Source of the DNA: Lachnospiraceae bacterium
GTDB lineage: Bacteria > Bacillota > Clostridia > Lachnospirales > Lachnospiraceae
Reading direction: 5' to 3'
Length of the DNA: 32,498 nt
Assembly: GCA_016288825.1 (NCBI GenBank)
Contig: JAEELH010000219.1
Coordinates: 1-32,498 of the forward strand
Below are positions 1 through 8,079 of this stretch, in pieces (positions within the stretch are counted from its first letter, which is position 1; every line of letters begins with the position of its first letter). The translations under genes and the position numbers were made by a program. The notes under the pieces are model-generated. The model had not been told where the DNA came from and did not search any database. It saw only the letters and a program-made list of their open reading frames with translations.

Positions 1-256
1 CTATGCCGCCTCCCAGAACACGGTCAAGCTCGCCGATACCAGTCTGTATCCGCTCCTCAGATGAAGCAGTGATCTGACTTATGGTAAGGGGCTTGGCCCC
101 CGATGTATCTCTGGAAAGGGTCTTGGTCGTCTTTTTATCTACAAGCTCCTCCACCATGGAGTTCCATGACTTACAGGCCGGGCACTGCCCCACCCACTTA
201 GAGGACTCATATCCACACTCCTGACAGAAAAATACCGATCTGATCTTTCCTGCCAA
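1..256 (-). CDS. radA: DNA repair protein RadA, N-terminal part (cut by window edge)
   Basis: About 85 N-terminal residues are visible before the gene runs off at base 1. The protein opens with a C4 zinc finger (FFCQECGYESSKWVGQCPAC) followed by the linker typical of RadA/Sms and the segment RIQTGIGELDRVLGGGI that leads into the RecA-like ATPase core. RadA is a DNA-dependent ATPase that drives branch migration in recombinational repair. I chose the TTG at 256 as start: the reading AAAGG-7 nt-TTG gives a ribosome site, and the first in-frame ATG lies beyond the zinc finger and would remove it. The start is 2 nt after the stop of the 137-residue gene, and the ribosome site lies inside that gene's 3' end, so the two are translationally linked. 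The ATPase and Lon-like domains lie outside the window. Confidence 0.93.
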   Translation of the reverse strand, partial: MAGKIRSVFFCQECGYESSKWVGQCPACKSWNSMVEELVDKKTTKTLSRDTSGAKPLTISQITASSEERIQTGIGELDRVLGGGI

Positions 257-258
257 AC

Positions 259-672
259 CTATGCCTTTCTAACTGAAACCGAAACTGAATCACTTCCTGA
301 AAGCTCAACGGAAAAAGTAAGCTTACCACCGAGATTGGTCTTCATGGAAGATGTCTCACCATCGCCGATAGTGATCTCATAGGAACTCTCCGGTTCAAGC
401 TCAAGTGTTATCTGAGCATCAGAATCTCCCTCAACGCTGAAAGTCACTCCGTCAGAATCACTCTTAAATCCGTGCACAGCTGTTCCGGGCTCTGACTCGT
501 AAACAAAGAGCTCATTGCGCTCGAGCTTGGTGATCTCCTTAAAGGTCTTGATCTTGTAGAGATCTCCCCCAAACTCAAAATCAGAAAGCTTGGACTTGGT
601 ATCAAGCGAGTAATCTCCAAACTCCAGACCTCCATCAGTTCCCTTTTTGATCAGTTCACTTACGACTGCCAT
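259..672 (-). CDS. Uncharacterised 137-residue protein between clpC and radA
   Basis: I do not recognise a named function. The protein has no signal peptide and no membrane segment. It begins with a short polar region (GLEFGDYSLDTKSKLSDFEF), followed by KTFKEITKLERNELFVYES, and ends in a beta-rich half with repeated acidic and Ser/Gly-rich strands (residues about 65-137). This suggests a small cytosolic beta-sandwich. Similar short proteins in Lachnospiraceae are, from memory, sometimes labelled 'endosialidase'; nothing in this sequence supports a glycosidase. The start ATG at 672 has an excellent ribosome site (AAGGAGG, 6 nt spacing). It sits 14 nt after clpC and 2 nt before radA, so it belongs to that stress and repair operon. 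Confidence 0.85.
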   Translation of the reverse strand: MAVVSELIKKGTDGGLEFGDYSLDTKSKLSDFEFGGDLYKIKTFKEITKLERNELFVYESEPGTAVHGFKSDSDGVTFSVEGDSDAQITLELEPESSYEITIGDGETSSMKTNLGGKLTFSVELSGSDSVSVSVRKA

Positions 673-686
673 CTGTTTCCTCCTTT

Positions 687-3248
687 TTATTTTTTACGGG
701 AAGTCTTCCTGCCTCCCTTGGTTTTAGAAGTATTCTTAGTAGTCTTCTCCGACGTCTTTCCGGTTGTCTTTTTAGCCGTCTTCTTAGTAGATTTCTTTGC
801 AGGTACCGAAGATCCCGTCACATTGAAGACGATCTTGTCGCTGACTATCTCAGCCCTTATCTTGTCACCCCGGTTGATCCTTCCTGCAAGTATCTCTTCG
901 GACAAAAGGTCCTCCATATCCGTCTGGATACGTCTGCGAAGAGGTCTTGCACCAAACTTGGGATCATATGCCTTTTTAACAATATATCTGGTGACTCCGA
1001 TGGGTATGGTAAGATCGATATCCATCTGCTCCTTGCAACGCTTAACAAGTGATGCCGAAAGAAGCTTGGTGATCTCCACCATATCCTGCTTATTGAGAGC
1101 CCTGAAAACAATGGTCTCATCTATTCGGTTCAAAAACTCGGGTTTGAAGATGTCCTTGAGAGAATCCATAACCCTCTTTTTCATCCGATCGTGATCAGCC
1201 TTTTCGTCGGTCTCCGCTGCAAAACCCAATTTCTTGGGATCCATGATCTCACGGGCACCGGCATTGGAAGTCATGATGATGATGGTATTTTTGAAGTCGA
1301 CCTTGCGTCCCTGAGCGTCTGTGATATGACCGTCATCAAGGACCTGAAGCAGGATGTTGAACACATCGGGATGAGCCTTTTCTATCTCGTCAAAAAGAAT
1401 GACTGAGTAAGGATTGCGGCGCACCTTTTCGGACAACTGTCCTCCCTCGTCATATCCAACATATCCGGGAGGAGATCCTATCATCTTGGATACGGAATGC
1501 TTTTCCATGTACTCCGTCATATCCACACGGATCATATTGTCCTCTGCTCCGAATACAGCCTCTGCAAGGGCCTTGGAAACCTCCGTCTTACCTACACCTG
1601 TAGGTCCAAGGAAAAGGAAGGAACCGATGGGCCTGCCGGCCTCTTTGAGACCAACCCTGCCTCGGCGGACTGCTCTGGCTACAGCCGATACAGCCTCGTC
1701 CTGGCCGATTATCCTCTCATGAAGTATCTTTTCAAGACGGGTAAGCCTGTGTGCCTCACTCTCTGTAAGTTTTTTAACGGGAATCCTCGTCCATACGGAA
1801 AGGACATCACAGACATCCTCATAGGTAAGAGTGATCTTTTTGGAATGTCTGGCTCTATCATATCTCCTGCGCTGCTTTTCGATCTGAAGTCTGAGTTCAT
1901 CTCTCTTTTTCTTGAGAGCCGCAGCATCTTCTATACGCTCCTGGGCAAGAGCATCCACAAATTCCTGCTCCGTGTCATGAAGGAGTCTCTCCTGATCAAA
2001 CACGCTCTCCGGCACCTTGACCGAAGTAAGAGTAATGCGGGCGGAAGCCTCATCCATAAGATCGATGGCCTTGTCCGGAAGGAATCTGTCGGTGATATAT
2101 CTCTCTGAAAGCTCCACCGCTGCATCGATAGCTTCATCCGTGATCGTAAGTCCGTGATGGGACTCATATCTTTCCCTGATACCTCTGAGGATGTTTTTGG
2201 TTTCAGCTATGGTGGGTTCCTCAACGGTTATGGGAAGAAAACGCCTCTCAAGGGCAGCATCCTTTTCGATATACTTTCGATACTCTGTAATGGTGGTAGC
2301 ACCAATGACCCTGATATCTCCTCTTGCCATGGCCGGCTTGAGGATGTTGGCCGCATCCATGGATCCCTCGGCACCACCTGCACCGATCATGGTGTGGATC
2401 TCATCAATAAAAAGAATGACATTGCCGTCTGCAATAGCCTCGGAAATAACGTTTTTAATACGTTCCTCAAACTCGCCCCTGTACTTGGATCCTGCCACCA
2501 TTCCTGAAAGATCCAGTGACAGAAGCCTCTTGTCACGAACTGCATCCGGTACCATTCCGGAAGCTATCCTCTGAGCAAGGCCCTCAACTATTGCTGTCTT
2601 ACCTACACCCGGCTCACCAATGAGGCAGGGATTGTTTTTGGTACGACGGCTCAGTATCTGCATAACTCTCATGATCTCATCATCACGACCTATAATGGGA
2701 TCCAGCTTGCCCTCTGCAGCCTCCTCTGTAATATCAGTACTGTACTGATCCAAAAAAGGTGAATCCATGCCGCGACGACGGCCCTCTGCCATCATCTCCT
2801 GACGAAGGTTTTCTCCCTCCTGTCCCATGGATGTAATAATATCCGCAAAAAGTTTTTGAAGGTTTACATCAACCGATGCCAGCAGTCTGGCAGCCGCACA
2901 GTCAGGTGTACGAAGAATGGCAAGGACTACATGCTCGCTTCCTATCTCATCCATACCCGAATATCTGGCAAGATGCTCTGCCTCCTCCATTACCCTGCGA
3001 AACTTTGGTGTGAATCCGTCTCTCTCAAGGATCGCAACATCATCACCGATGGTTATCAGATCCGTGATAAGTCCGGTTATCTTTTCCTCGGTGATGCCCT
3101 CTGCAGAAAGGACCGCAGATCCTAAGGAATCACCGACATGAAGTATCCCCACAAGAAGATGCTCACTGCCTATATAATTCTGATGCAGTCTGCCGGCCAC
3201 TCTCTTACCGTAAGAAATGGCCCGGTCTACCGCCTTGGTATTCTTCAT
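687..3248 (-). CDS. clpC: ATP-dependent Clp protease ATP-binding subunit ClpC, with Lys-rich tail
   Basis: This is a class I Hsp100 unfoldase of 853 residues. A double Clp N-domain (about 1-145) is followed by AAA+ domain 1 with Walker A GEPGVGKT at 211-218 and Walker B with IDE near 281. A short ClpC-type middle domain (about 415-470) and AAA+ domain 2 with Walker A GPTGVGKT at 548-555 come next. The loop KKLGF (672-676) is the LGF-type tripeptide that docks on ClpP, so it should feed substrates to ClpP. The family is normally about 810-815 residues. Here the ordered part ends near 811 and a tail of about 40 residues follows, almost entirely Lys, Thr and Ser ([15 protein letters not shown] and onward). 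The ATG at 3248 is preceded by AGAGGA, 11 nt after the acidic-tail membrane protein gene. No ctsR, mcsA or mcsB is next to it. Confidence 0.97.
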   Translation of the reverse strand: MKNTKAVDRAISYGKRVAGRLHQNYIGSEHLLVGILHVGDSLGSAVLSAEGITEEKITGLITDLITIGDDVAILERDGFTPKFRRVMEEAEHLARYSGMDEIGSEHVVLAILRTPDCAAARLLASVDVNLQKLFADIITSMGQEGENLRQEMMAEGRRRGMDSPFLDQYSTDITEEAAEGKLDPIIGRDDEIMRVMQILSRRTKNNPCLIGEPGVGKTAIVEGLAQRIASGMVPDAVRDKRLLSLDLSGMVAGSKYRGEFEERIKNVISEAIADGNVILFIDEIHTMIGAGGAEGSMDAANILKPAMARGDIRVIGATTITEYRKYIEKDAALERRFLPITVEEPTIAETKNILRGIRERYESHHGLTITDEAIDAAVELSERYITDRFLPDKAIDLMDEASARITLTSVKVPESVFDQERLLHDTEQEFVDALAQERIEDAAALKKKRDELRLQIEKQRRRYDRARHSKKITLTYEDVCDVLSVWTRIPVKKLTESEAHRLTRLEKILHERIIGQDEAVSAVARAVRRGRVGLKEAGRPIGSFLFLGPTGVGKTEVSKALAEAVFGAEDNMIRVDMTEYMEKHSVSKMIGSPPGYVGYDEGGQLSEKVRRNPYSVILFDEIEKAHPDVFNILLQVLDDGHITDAQGRKVDFKNTIIIMTSNAGAREIMDPKKLGFAAETDEKADHDRMKKRVMDSLKDIFKPEFLNRIDETIVFRALNKQDMVEITKLLSASLVKRCKEQMDIDLTIPIGVTRYIVKKAYDPKFGARPLRRRIQTDMEDLLSEEILAGRINRGDKIRAEIVSDKIVFNVTGSSVPAKKSTKKTAKKTTGKTSEKTTKNTSKTKGGRKTSRKK

Positions 3249-3259
3249 GATAGTTTCCT

Positions 3260-4480
3260 CTATAAGTCATTAAGGTCCATAATGTCAACGTGCTTTTGTC
3301 CGATCAGTGAATGATCCAATCCCATATCTATGTGGTTAGCAATGGACTTGTCCGGTTCCGGACTCTCATGCTTCTCCTCTTCCTCATCCCAGACACCCTC
3401 TGAAACTTCCGGAAGATCATCTATGGAGATAGGCTCAAGTTCAGGCTCCGGAGCCTCTTCCCTTCCGCTTCGAACGGGGCTTACCGGAACTTTGACTTTT
3501 TCCTCCTCCTCATCATCATAATCCTCATCGTCATCATCATCCCTGCGTCCTGCTATGATATTGATAATAATAGCAAGCAAAAGGGCAAGTAAAAGTATGC
3601 AGGCAGCTATAACTACTCGCATGTCCGAAAACATACCTTTTAAACGTGTTAATAGATCCTCCTTCGGCTCCTTTTCCACATCCTTAGGTTCATCTGAAGA
3701 TGCAGATCTAAAGATCAGCGCCGAATCAATACGCGAAAGAGTCTTTTCCGTGGCATCATACATGAACCATCCGAGATTCTCCTCCTCGTCGATACCATAT
3801 ACGTAGTAGAATTCATTGCCACCGCCGATAAGCTGATATCCGTTGATGGTAACCCCGCTCCCAAGCTCGATCACTGCCTCTGAAAGAACACCATCCGGAA
3901 GCTCCGGGGGATCCATAACGCTGACATAACGCTTAGCCGATCCGATAGTCGTAGTAACCTCACCGGACTCAGACTCATCTCCGTCACTTCCCTCATCCGA
4001 AGTCGGCTCCTCGGTTGTGGTAGCAGCATCATCCGAAGGCTCTGTTGTCTCCTCAGGTGTGTCCTGCTGCTCCTCCTGGGCGGTCTCTGAAACCATAACA
4101 TTGGCAGATGCTCTGGAAACTCCCTCTCCAGAAACTATGAGTCCTGCCTGTCCTGCTGACTTAGCCTTGAAGGTAAAGGTGGCCTCAGCTCCGGTAAAGG
4201 AAACGGTATTGCCATCCTTGGTGACGGAAGCCGTACAACTGTCATACTCAAGGATGATATTGTTGTAAGTAAGTGAAAGTGTAGTAGGCGAATTAGCCCA
4301 GACCCGCACCCGAAGGGTATCCCCTACATTAAGACTGCGGGAAGAAACAGAAAAATTAGCCCGATTGGCAGGCTGGGAAGTGGCCTCCTGTGTCTCCGTG
4401 GCATGGACAGATGCCGGAAAAGAAAGGGAAAGAGACGCCACAAGAACTGCTGCAAAGAGCTTTTTAGTTATGATCTTCAT
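3260..4480 (-). CDS. Single-pass surface protein with Ig/cohesin-like ectodomain and acidic cytosolic tail
   Basis: The 406-residue product has a signal peptide (1-27, cleavage probably after VHA). A beta-rich extracellular domain at about 42-132 (FSVSSRSLNVGDTLRVRV) resembles bacterial Ig-like or cohesin-type folds. A Thr/Glu/Ser-rich low-complexity stretch covers 133-178, and a second folded segment with Trp/Tyr residues covers 180-260. One membrane helix lies at about 288-310, followed by a cytosolic tail of about 95 residues. That tail begins GRRDDDDDEDYDDEEEEK and ends in an ordered-looking HIDMGLDHSLIGQKHVDIMD. I recognise no named family. The gene has its own strong promoter (4576-4548) and a good ribosome site, and clpC follows after 11 nt. 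The placement suggests a role connected to ClpC, which is inference. Confidence 0.88.
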   Translation of the reverse strand: MKIITKKLFAAVLVASLSLSFPASVHATETQEATSQPANRANFSVSSRSLNVGDTLRVRVWANSPTTLSLTYNNIILEYDSCTASVTKDGNTVSFTGAEATFTFKAKSAGQAGLIVSGEGVSRASANVMVSETAQEEQQDTPEETTEPSDDAATTTEEPTSDEGSDGDESESGEVTTTIGSAKRYVSVMDPPELPDGVLSEAVIELGSGVTINGYQLIGGGNEFYYVYGIDEEENLGWFMYDATEKTLSRIDSALIFRSASSDEPKDVEKEPKEDLLTRLKGMFSDMRVVIAACILLLALLLAIIINIIAGRRDDDDDEDYDDEEEEKVKVPVSPVRSGREEAPEPELEPISIDDLPEVSEGVWDEEEEKHESPEPDKSIANHIDMGLDHSLIGQKHVDIMDLNDL

Positions 4481-4530
4481 TACGATATCCTCTATAAAAA
4501 CATCAGCTTAAAAACTGATATGAACAAAGC
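4481..4530 (-). promoter_or_regulatory. Leader hairpin with T-tract (possible attenuator)
   Basis: Within the roughly 60-nt leader transcribed from the promoter upstream, ATCAG (minus strand, 4519-4515) and CTGAT (4506-4502) form a 5-bp stem with an 8-nt loop. A T5 run (4500-4496) follows, and then the AGAGGAT ribosome site. It has the form of a weak intrinsic terminator placed between promoter and gene. The stem is short and A/T-rich, so strong termination is unlikely; it could equally be chance. Confidence 0.3.
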
Positions 4531-4547
4531 AAAATGTATACACTGAT

Positions 4548-4576
4548 ATTATACCCGACTTAGAAGTACATATCAA
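4548..4576 (-). promoter_or_regulatory. Sigma-A type promoter for the surface protein-clpC-radA unit
   Basis: On the minus strand TTGATA (4576-4571) and TATAAT (4553-4548) are separated by exactly 17 nt. This is one mismatch from the vegetative consensus in the -35 box and a perfect -10 box. Transcription should start near 4541, about 60 nt before the ATG at 4480. The -35 box begins only 7 nt after the stop codon of the upstream gene. I looked for a CtsR direct repeat or a CIRCE element here and saw neither. Confidence 0.8.
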
Positions 4577-4582
4577 ACAAAA

Positions 4583-5257
4583 TCATATATGAAAACGTCT
4601 TCCAAGCTCTGCTCTGGCTGCGCCACCGCCAATTATAAGAGTCCCGAGAAAAACGCTTACCGAAGAGATAAAAGCGATCTCGGAAAGAACTGGGTGTGTA
4701 ACGATCCCAAGCTTCACAAGAAGCACCGGGACCAACCCCAAAAATACCGTGATAAGCTGATACATCATGTAACTCTGCCAATTACGGCGGTTAATGATCA
4801 TAAGCAGAAGTGCCACCACATTGCAGATAATGATGGTTGATGGCAAACAAAAATTAACCGACCAGCCTTTGAAATCACAAACCACATCAATGATGATCGT
4901 CAGTGACAGAGTCAAAAGCAACGTCAGATTGATCCTGGACATATAACCTGTCTTTTTACTGGACATGATAAGTATCAGAAAATAAACATAAAAAAGAGAA
5001 GCCGACACAATGGCACTCCAAGCCATACCGCCTGACTGGACATTGACAGCAACCGTTATCATACTGGTCACAAAACAAACGGTAAGGAGGATCCTGGCAA
5101 AAAAAGTCATTGCCCGGACTTTTCTGAATATCTCTGGATAATCCATAGCGGGAATGGGATCCTTGGATGTCTCTGCATTAAGAATAGTATGGCACAGAGG
5201 ACACTGCTCGGAATCATCCATTATATATACTCCGCATCTGTCACACTTCCTACTCAT
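4583..5257 (-). CDS. Zinc-ribbon six-helix membrane protein (DUF6320-like)
   Basis: The 224-residue product begins with a zinc ribbon: Cys5 and Cys8 (CDRC) with Cys20 and Cys23 (CPLC). About six hydrophobic helices follow, starting near residue 47 and running to the C-terminus, with short loops and no recognisable enzymatic motif. From memory it resembles proteins labelled DUF6320, which are found beside alcohol-acetyltransferase-like genes in Clostridia; that name is tentative. I place the start at the ATG at 5257, so that it opens MSRKCDRCG. A further upstream in-frame start would add 11 residues. It overlaps the end of the acyltransferase gene by 8 nt, so the two are translationally coupled. 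The zinc ribbon would face the cytosol. No specific function can be assigned. Confidence 0.85.
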   Translation of the reverse strand: MSRKCDRCGVYIMDDSEQCPLCHTILNAETSKDPIPAMDYPEIFRKVRAMTFFARILLTVCFVTSMITVAVNVQSGGMAWSAIVSASLFYVYFLILIMSSKKTGYMSRINLTLLLTLSLTIIIDVVCDFKGWSVNFCLPSTIIICNVVALLLMIINRRNWQSYMMYQLITVFLGLVPVLLVKLGIVTHPVLSEIAFISSVSVFLGTLIIGGGAARAELGRRFHI

Positions 5258-6527
5258 AATAAACCCCATTAGTCTCAATTCGGACATCAACTCCGTCTGA
5301 AGCTATGGCCGAAAACGTGCTTTTTTGAATTGCCGTATCATAAAGAGCCGATGAAAAAGTCAGTACCAGATCATCCTTGTAGGAAATGATCGCCGCCTTA
5401 AGATCCTGTCCCTTGGAAAAAGAAAGAAAACAATGGAATGACTCTATATACGGCTCATACTCCGGACTGATCGTAACATTGCCAACATTGGTCATAGTTG
5501 ATGTACTGGCAAGTGCCGCTCTTGTATATACCAGCTTGATGGCCAGATTTTTAAATACGAGAGGCACTGCTCTCGCAATAAAAGTCTGCTCATTGGATAC
5601 ATTATAAGAAAAGATCTGCTCTAGATTTTCTCTGTTAAGCTGGCCTCTGAGACAATCATGTACCATATGGCAGATCTCATCAAAACTGTAATCACTTTTT
5701 TCGGGAATAAACTCCGCCGAGATCATAACGAAAAAGTTCTTGGTAGTCATGGAGTCAAAAAAAGGACGAAGATTGACCGGTACTGCGATCCTCACCGGAC
5801 GCTTTTTGGTGATATGACCGGTATGGCTTTTGTATATACCATAGATGAAAGCAGCCACAAGATACTCATTGATACTGCATCCGTGGAGCTCTCTTGAAGC
5901 CTTTTTAAGCTCACTGACAGGCATATGTCCGTGGACGACACCAAAGCCATGATAAGGAAGCTTGTCACCCTTGATGAGAAAGGCTCTCTTACTCTCGTAC
6001 ATGCTTCGTGAAGCCTTTCTGTAATTGCGAAGGAAACTATCCTCCCTGTCCAGTGAAGTATCAACGGAAAGTCCGTCTCCCATCTGATCTCCGAGTGCAG
6101 GATGCCTGCGTCTCAGATACTCATAAGTGAGTTCACGCAAAAAACCGATGCCTCCCATGCCATCTGTAAGAACATGGAAAACCTCGAGATTGATACGTCT
6201 CCTGTAATATGTAACTCTAAAAAGATAACTGTGATTGCGATTAGGATGGATGAACCTGCAGGGATATTCCGTCTCCTCCACTACCAAAGGAGCTCTTTTA
6301 TCATTTTCCTCCAGGTAGTACCAGAAAACTCCGTTTCTCATGCGGAGTTTGAACCCGGGAAACCGGGGAAGTGTGGCATCAAGTGCCTCCTGAAGCAGAT
6401 CTCCGTCAACATCTTCAGTAAGCACGACTGCTATCCTGTATGTGTTGGTCATCGTCTCTCCGGCGATCACCGGAAAGACGTGGGCCGTATTATCCAGTTT
6501 TTCCCAACGCTTATATCCCTTAGACAT
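5250..6527 (-). CDS. Condensation/alcohol acetyltransferase-like acyltransferase
   Basis: The 425-residue protein has the layout of the CoA-dependent acyltransferase/condensation superfamily. A RWEKLDNTAHVFPV opening is followed by a motif HVLTDGMGG (His118, Asp122, Gly123) that matches the HxxxDG catalytic signature, and a C-terminal half with the second chloramphenicol-acetyltransferase-like lobe. Members transfer acyl groups from CoA or a carrier protein to alcohols, amines or polyketides. I see no carrier-protein or adenylation gene nearby, so a stand-alone acetyl- or acyltransferase is more likely than peptide synthesis. The substrate is unknown. The protein is soluble, with no signal peptide. 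The ATG at 6527 follows GAGG with only 4 nt spacing, and that GAGG directly abuts the T-tract of a terminator. Confidence 0.82.
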   Translation of the reverse strand: MSKGYKRWEKLDNTAHVFPVIAGETMTNTYRIAVVLTEDVDGDLLQEALDATLPRFPGFKLRMRNGVFWYYLEENDKRAPLVVEETEYPCRFIHPNRNHSYLFRVTYYRRRINLEVFHVLTDGMGGIGFLRELTYEYLRRRHPALGDQMGDGLSVDTSLDREDSFLRNYRKASRSMYESKRAFLIKGDKLPYHGFGVVHGHMPVSELKKASRELHGCSINEYLVAAFIYGIYKSHTGHITKKRPVRIAVPVNLRPFFDSMTTKNFFVMISAEFIPEKSDYSFDEICHMVHDCLRGQLNRENLEQIFSYNVSNEQTFIARAVPLVFKNLAIKLVYTRAALASTSTMTNVGNVTISPEYEPYIESFHCFLSFSKGQDLKAAIISYKDDLVLTFSSALYDTAIQKSTFSAIASDGVDVRIETNGVYYE

Positions 6528-6534
6528 AGTACCT

Positions 6535-6562
6535 CAAAAAAGAAGCCCCGCGCAGCGGGGCT
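6535..6562 (-). terminator. Strong intrinsic terminator after the FliD-like gene
   Basis: On the minus strand two perfectly complementary 8-base arms, AGCCCCGC (6562-6555) and GCGGGGCT (6551-6544), enclose a 3-nt loop. TCTTTTTT (6543-6536) follows at once. The stem is very GC-rich. It starts about 10 nt after the stop codon at 6572. The T-run ends exactly where the GAGG ribosome site of the next gene begins. Confidence 0.9.
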
Positions 6563-6571
6563 GTTCTTATC

Positions 6572-7339
6572 CTATACGTAACTAGAATAATCACCATATG
6601 TACTGGTGGTGTACTTACCGCTCCCGGTATATCCGGATGTGGATGATGTAGCCGCCTTAGCATAATAACTGATCATGGAAACATCTGATGCTACCTTGAA
6701 GCCAAAGCTGCCGGAAGACTGGAAAGTCTTTTGTACCACAGACATATCAGAAGCTCTGAACTTGTCCTCATCAAGCTTGAGCTTGTCATCGGATACGGTG
6801 ATACCGATCTTGGCAAGCTGGGACTTGTTGAATTTGGCATCCGAAAGAAGCGCCGTGGAATTGGTAGCTACTCCCGAGATAGATGACTCCTCACCCGCAG
6901 ACACCATGGAATTAAAGTCTGATACGAAAGACTTGACTGCGGATGTAATAGCATCCACATCATATCCTGTGGTCTCCTTGCCTGATGAATCCTTGGTAGT
7001 CTTGACCTCGAAAAGCTTTTTATCCATAAGCTTAGTCGTAGAATCCGAAAGATCATCTGCTGTGGATGAGATCTTGAATCCCTCGCGCTTGGCTGCACTG
7101 GCCTTGGAAGATGATGTATCTGTCTTTTTGACTGCTGCAGCCTTAGCCTTGCTCGCAACCGAATCCCCATCTGACTCCATATTGTAATAAGAGGTCAGAA
7201 GCTTCTTGTAGGAGCCGCTCTTGATGCTGTAGTAATCACTGAGCATGCTTGAAAGCCCGTTAACACCGCTGCTCGCTCCGCTTCCCAGGCTTGAAAACAA
7301 TGTACTTATGGAACTTGAATCATATCCTGATACTGTCAT
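6572..7339 (-). CDS. Ser/Lys-rich protein with a FliD C-terminal-like segment
   Basis: This 255-residue protein has no signal peptide or membrane helix and is very rich in Ser, Thr, Lys and Gly. The first 60 residues are Ser/Gly/Tyr-rich and residues 60-90 are Lys/Ala/Ser-rich. Residues about 128-225 read like the end of flagellar hook-associated protein 2 (FliD): an AITSAVKSFVSDFNSMV helix, then NKSQLAKIGITVSDDKLKLD, then EDKF. The C-terminus is a Gly/Ser/Tyr/Thr tail (SGYTGSGKYTTSTYGDY). It is much shorter than FliD and lacks its N-terminal coiled coil. An export role as a filament or surface component is inference. The ATG at 7339 has AAAGGAG at 8 nt spacing; upstream in-frame codons lack a better site. 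No flagellar genes are adjacent. Confidence 0.75.
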   Translation of the reverse strand: MTVSGYDSSSISTLFSSLGSGASSGVNGLSSMLSDYYSIKSGSYKKLLTSYYNMESDGDSVASKAKAAAVKKTDTSSSKASAAKREGFKISSTADDLSDSTTKLMDKKLFEVKTTKDSSGKETTGYDVDAITSAVKSFVSDFNSMVSAGEESSISGVATNSTALLSDAKFNKSQLAKIGITVSDDKLKLDEDKFRASDMSVVQKTFQSSGSFGFKVASDVSMISYYAKAATSSTSGYTGSGKYTTSTYGDYSSYV

Positions 7340-7403
7340 ATCCATCACTCCTTTGATAAAAATCGACATCCTTGTCTAAAAACGATATAGTTCCACTCTC
7401 ATT

Positions 7404-8078
7404 TTACACGCTTTTTATCTGCCAGTCAATCTCTTTTTCACCGTGCTCCGCAAGGTATTCGTTGGCCTTTTTAAAATGTCCGCAGCCGAAAAAACCTCTG
7501 TATGCAGAAAGAGGTGACGGATGAGGTGCCTTAAGTACGAGATGCGACTTGTTGGTAAGAAGAGACTCCTTCTTTGCTGCTGGCGATCCCCATAGCAAAA
7601 ATACTATGGGCCTCTCCTGGCTATCCACCGTCCTTATTACCGCGTCGGTAAACTCCTCCCAACCTATCCCCCTGTGGGAAGCCGCCTCATGTGCTCTCAC
7701 CGTAAGCACAGTATTGAGAAGAAGCACCCCCTGTCCCGCCCAGTAACGCAGATCTCCGTTATTGGGAATATCACATCCCAATTCATCGTGGAGTTCCTTG
7801 TATATATTTACAAGAGAAGGAGGGACCGGCTGATCCTGCGGCACGGAAAAAGCAAGCCCACAGGCTGCTCCGGGTGTATGATAGGGATCTTGTCCCAGTA
7901 TCACCACCCGTACATCAGACAGGGGCGTATAATGAAATGCATTAAAGATATCATCGGCAGGAGGAAATACCAGATGCTCGGTGTACTCCTGCCTGACTCT
8001 GGTATAAAGGTCTTTATAGTACGGCTTTTTATACTCCTCCTGAAGGTATACAAGCCAGTCATTATCTATCTTTGACAT
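7404..8078 (-). CDS. ung: Uracil-DNA glycosylase (family 1)
   Basis: The enzyme removes uracil from DNA, opening base-excision repair of deaminated cytosine. Its 224 residues match the usual length. The water-activating motif GQDPYHTPG carries Asp64, and the catalytic His186 lies in HPSPLSAYRGFFG, which also holds the DNA-intercalation loop. LLWGSPAAKK is the conserved uracil-binding strand. The ATG at 8078 has AAGGA at 7 nt and begins 1 nt after hisF ends, so it is probably cotranscribed with hisHF although unrelated in function. All catalytic residues are present. Confidence 0.98.
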   Translation of the reverse strand: MSKIDNDWLVYLQEEYKKPYYKDLYTRVRQEYTEHLVFPPADDIFNAFHYTPLSDVRVVILGQDPYHTPGAACGLAFSVPQDQPVPPSLVNIYKELHDELGCDIPNNGDLRYWAGQGVLLLNTVLTVRAHEAASHRGIGWEEFTDAVIRTVDSQERPIVFLLWGSPAAKKESLLTNKSHLVLKAPHPSPLSAYRGFFGCGHFKKANEYLAEHGEKEIDWQIKSV

Positions 8079-8079
8079 A

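Noticed and set aside
1497-2108. A 203-codon plus-strand frame inside clpC
   Set aside because: It is the antisense of the highly conserved AAA+ region and has no recognisable domain.
4481-4582. CtsR or CIRCE operator before the clpC operon
   Set aside because: I could not find the GGTCAAA direct repeat or the CIRCE inverted repeat in this 100-bp leader.
7340-7403. Sigma-D/sigma-28 flagellar promoter before the FliD-like gene
   Set aside because: A TAAA and a GTCGAT-like box occur, but their spacing does not fit the TAAA-15 nt-GCCGATAA pattern, and no vegetative promoter was evident either.
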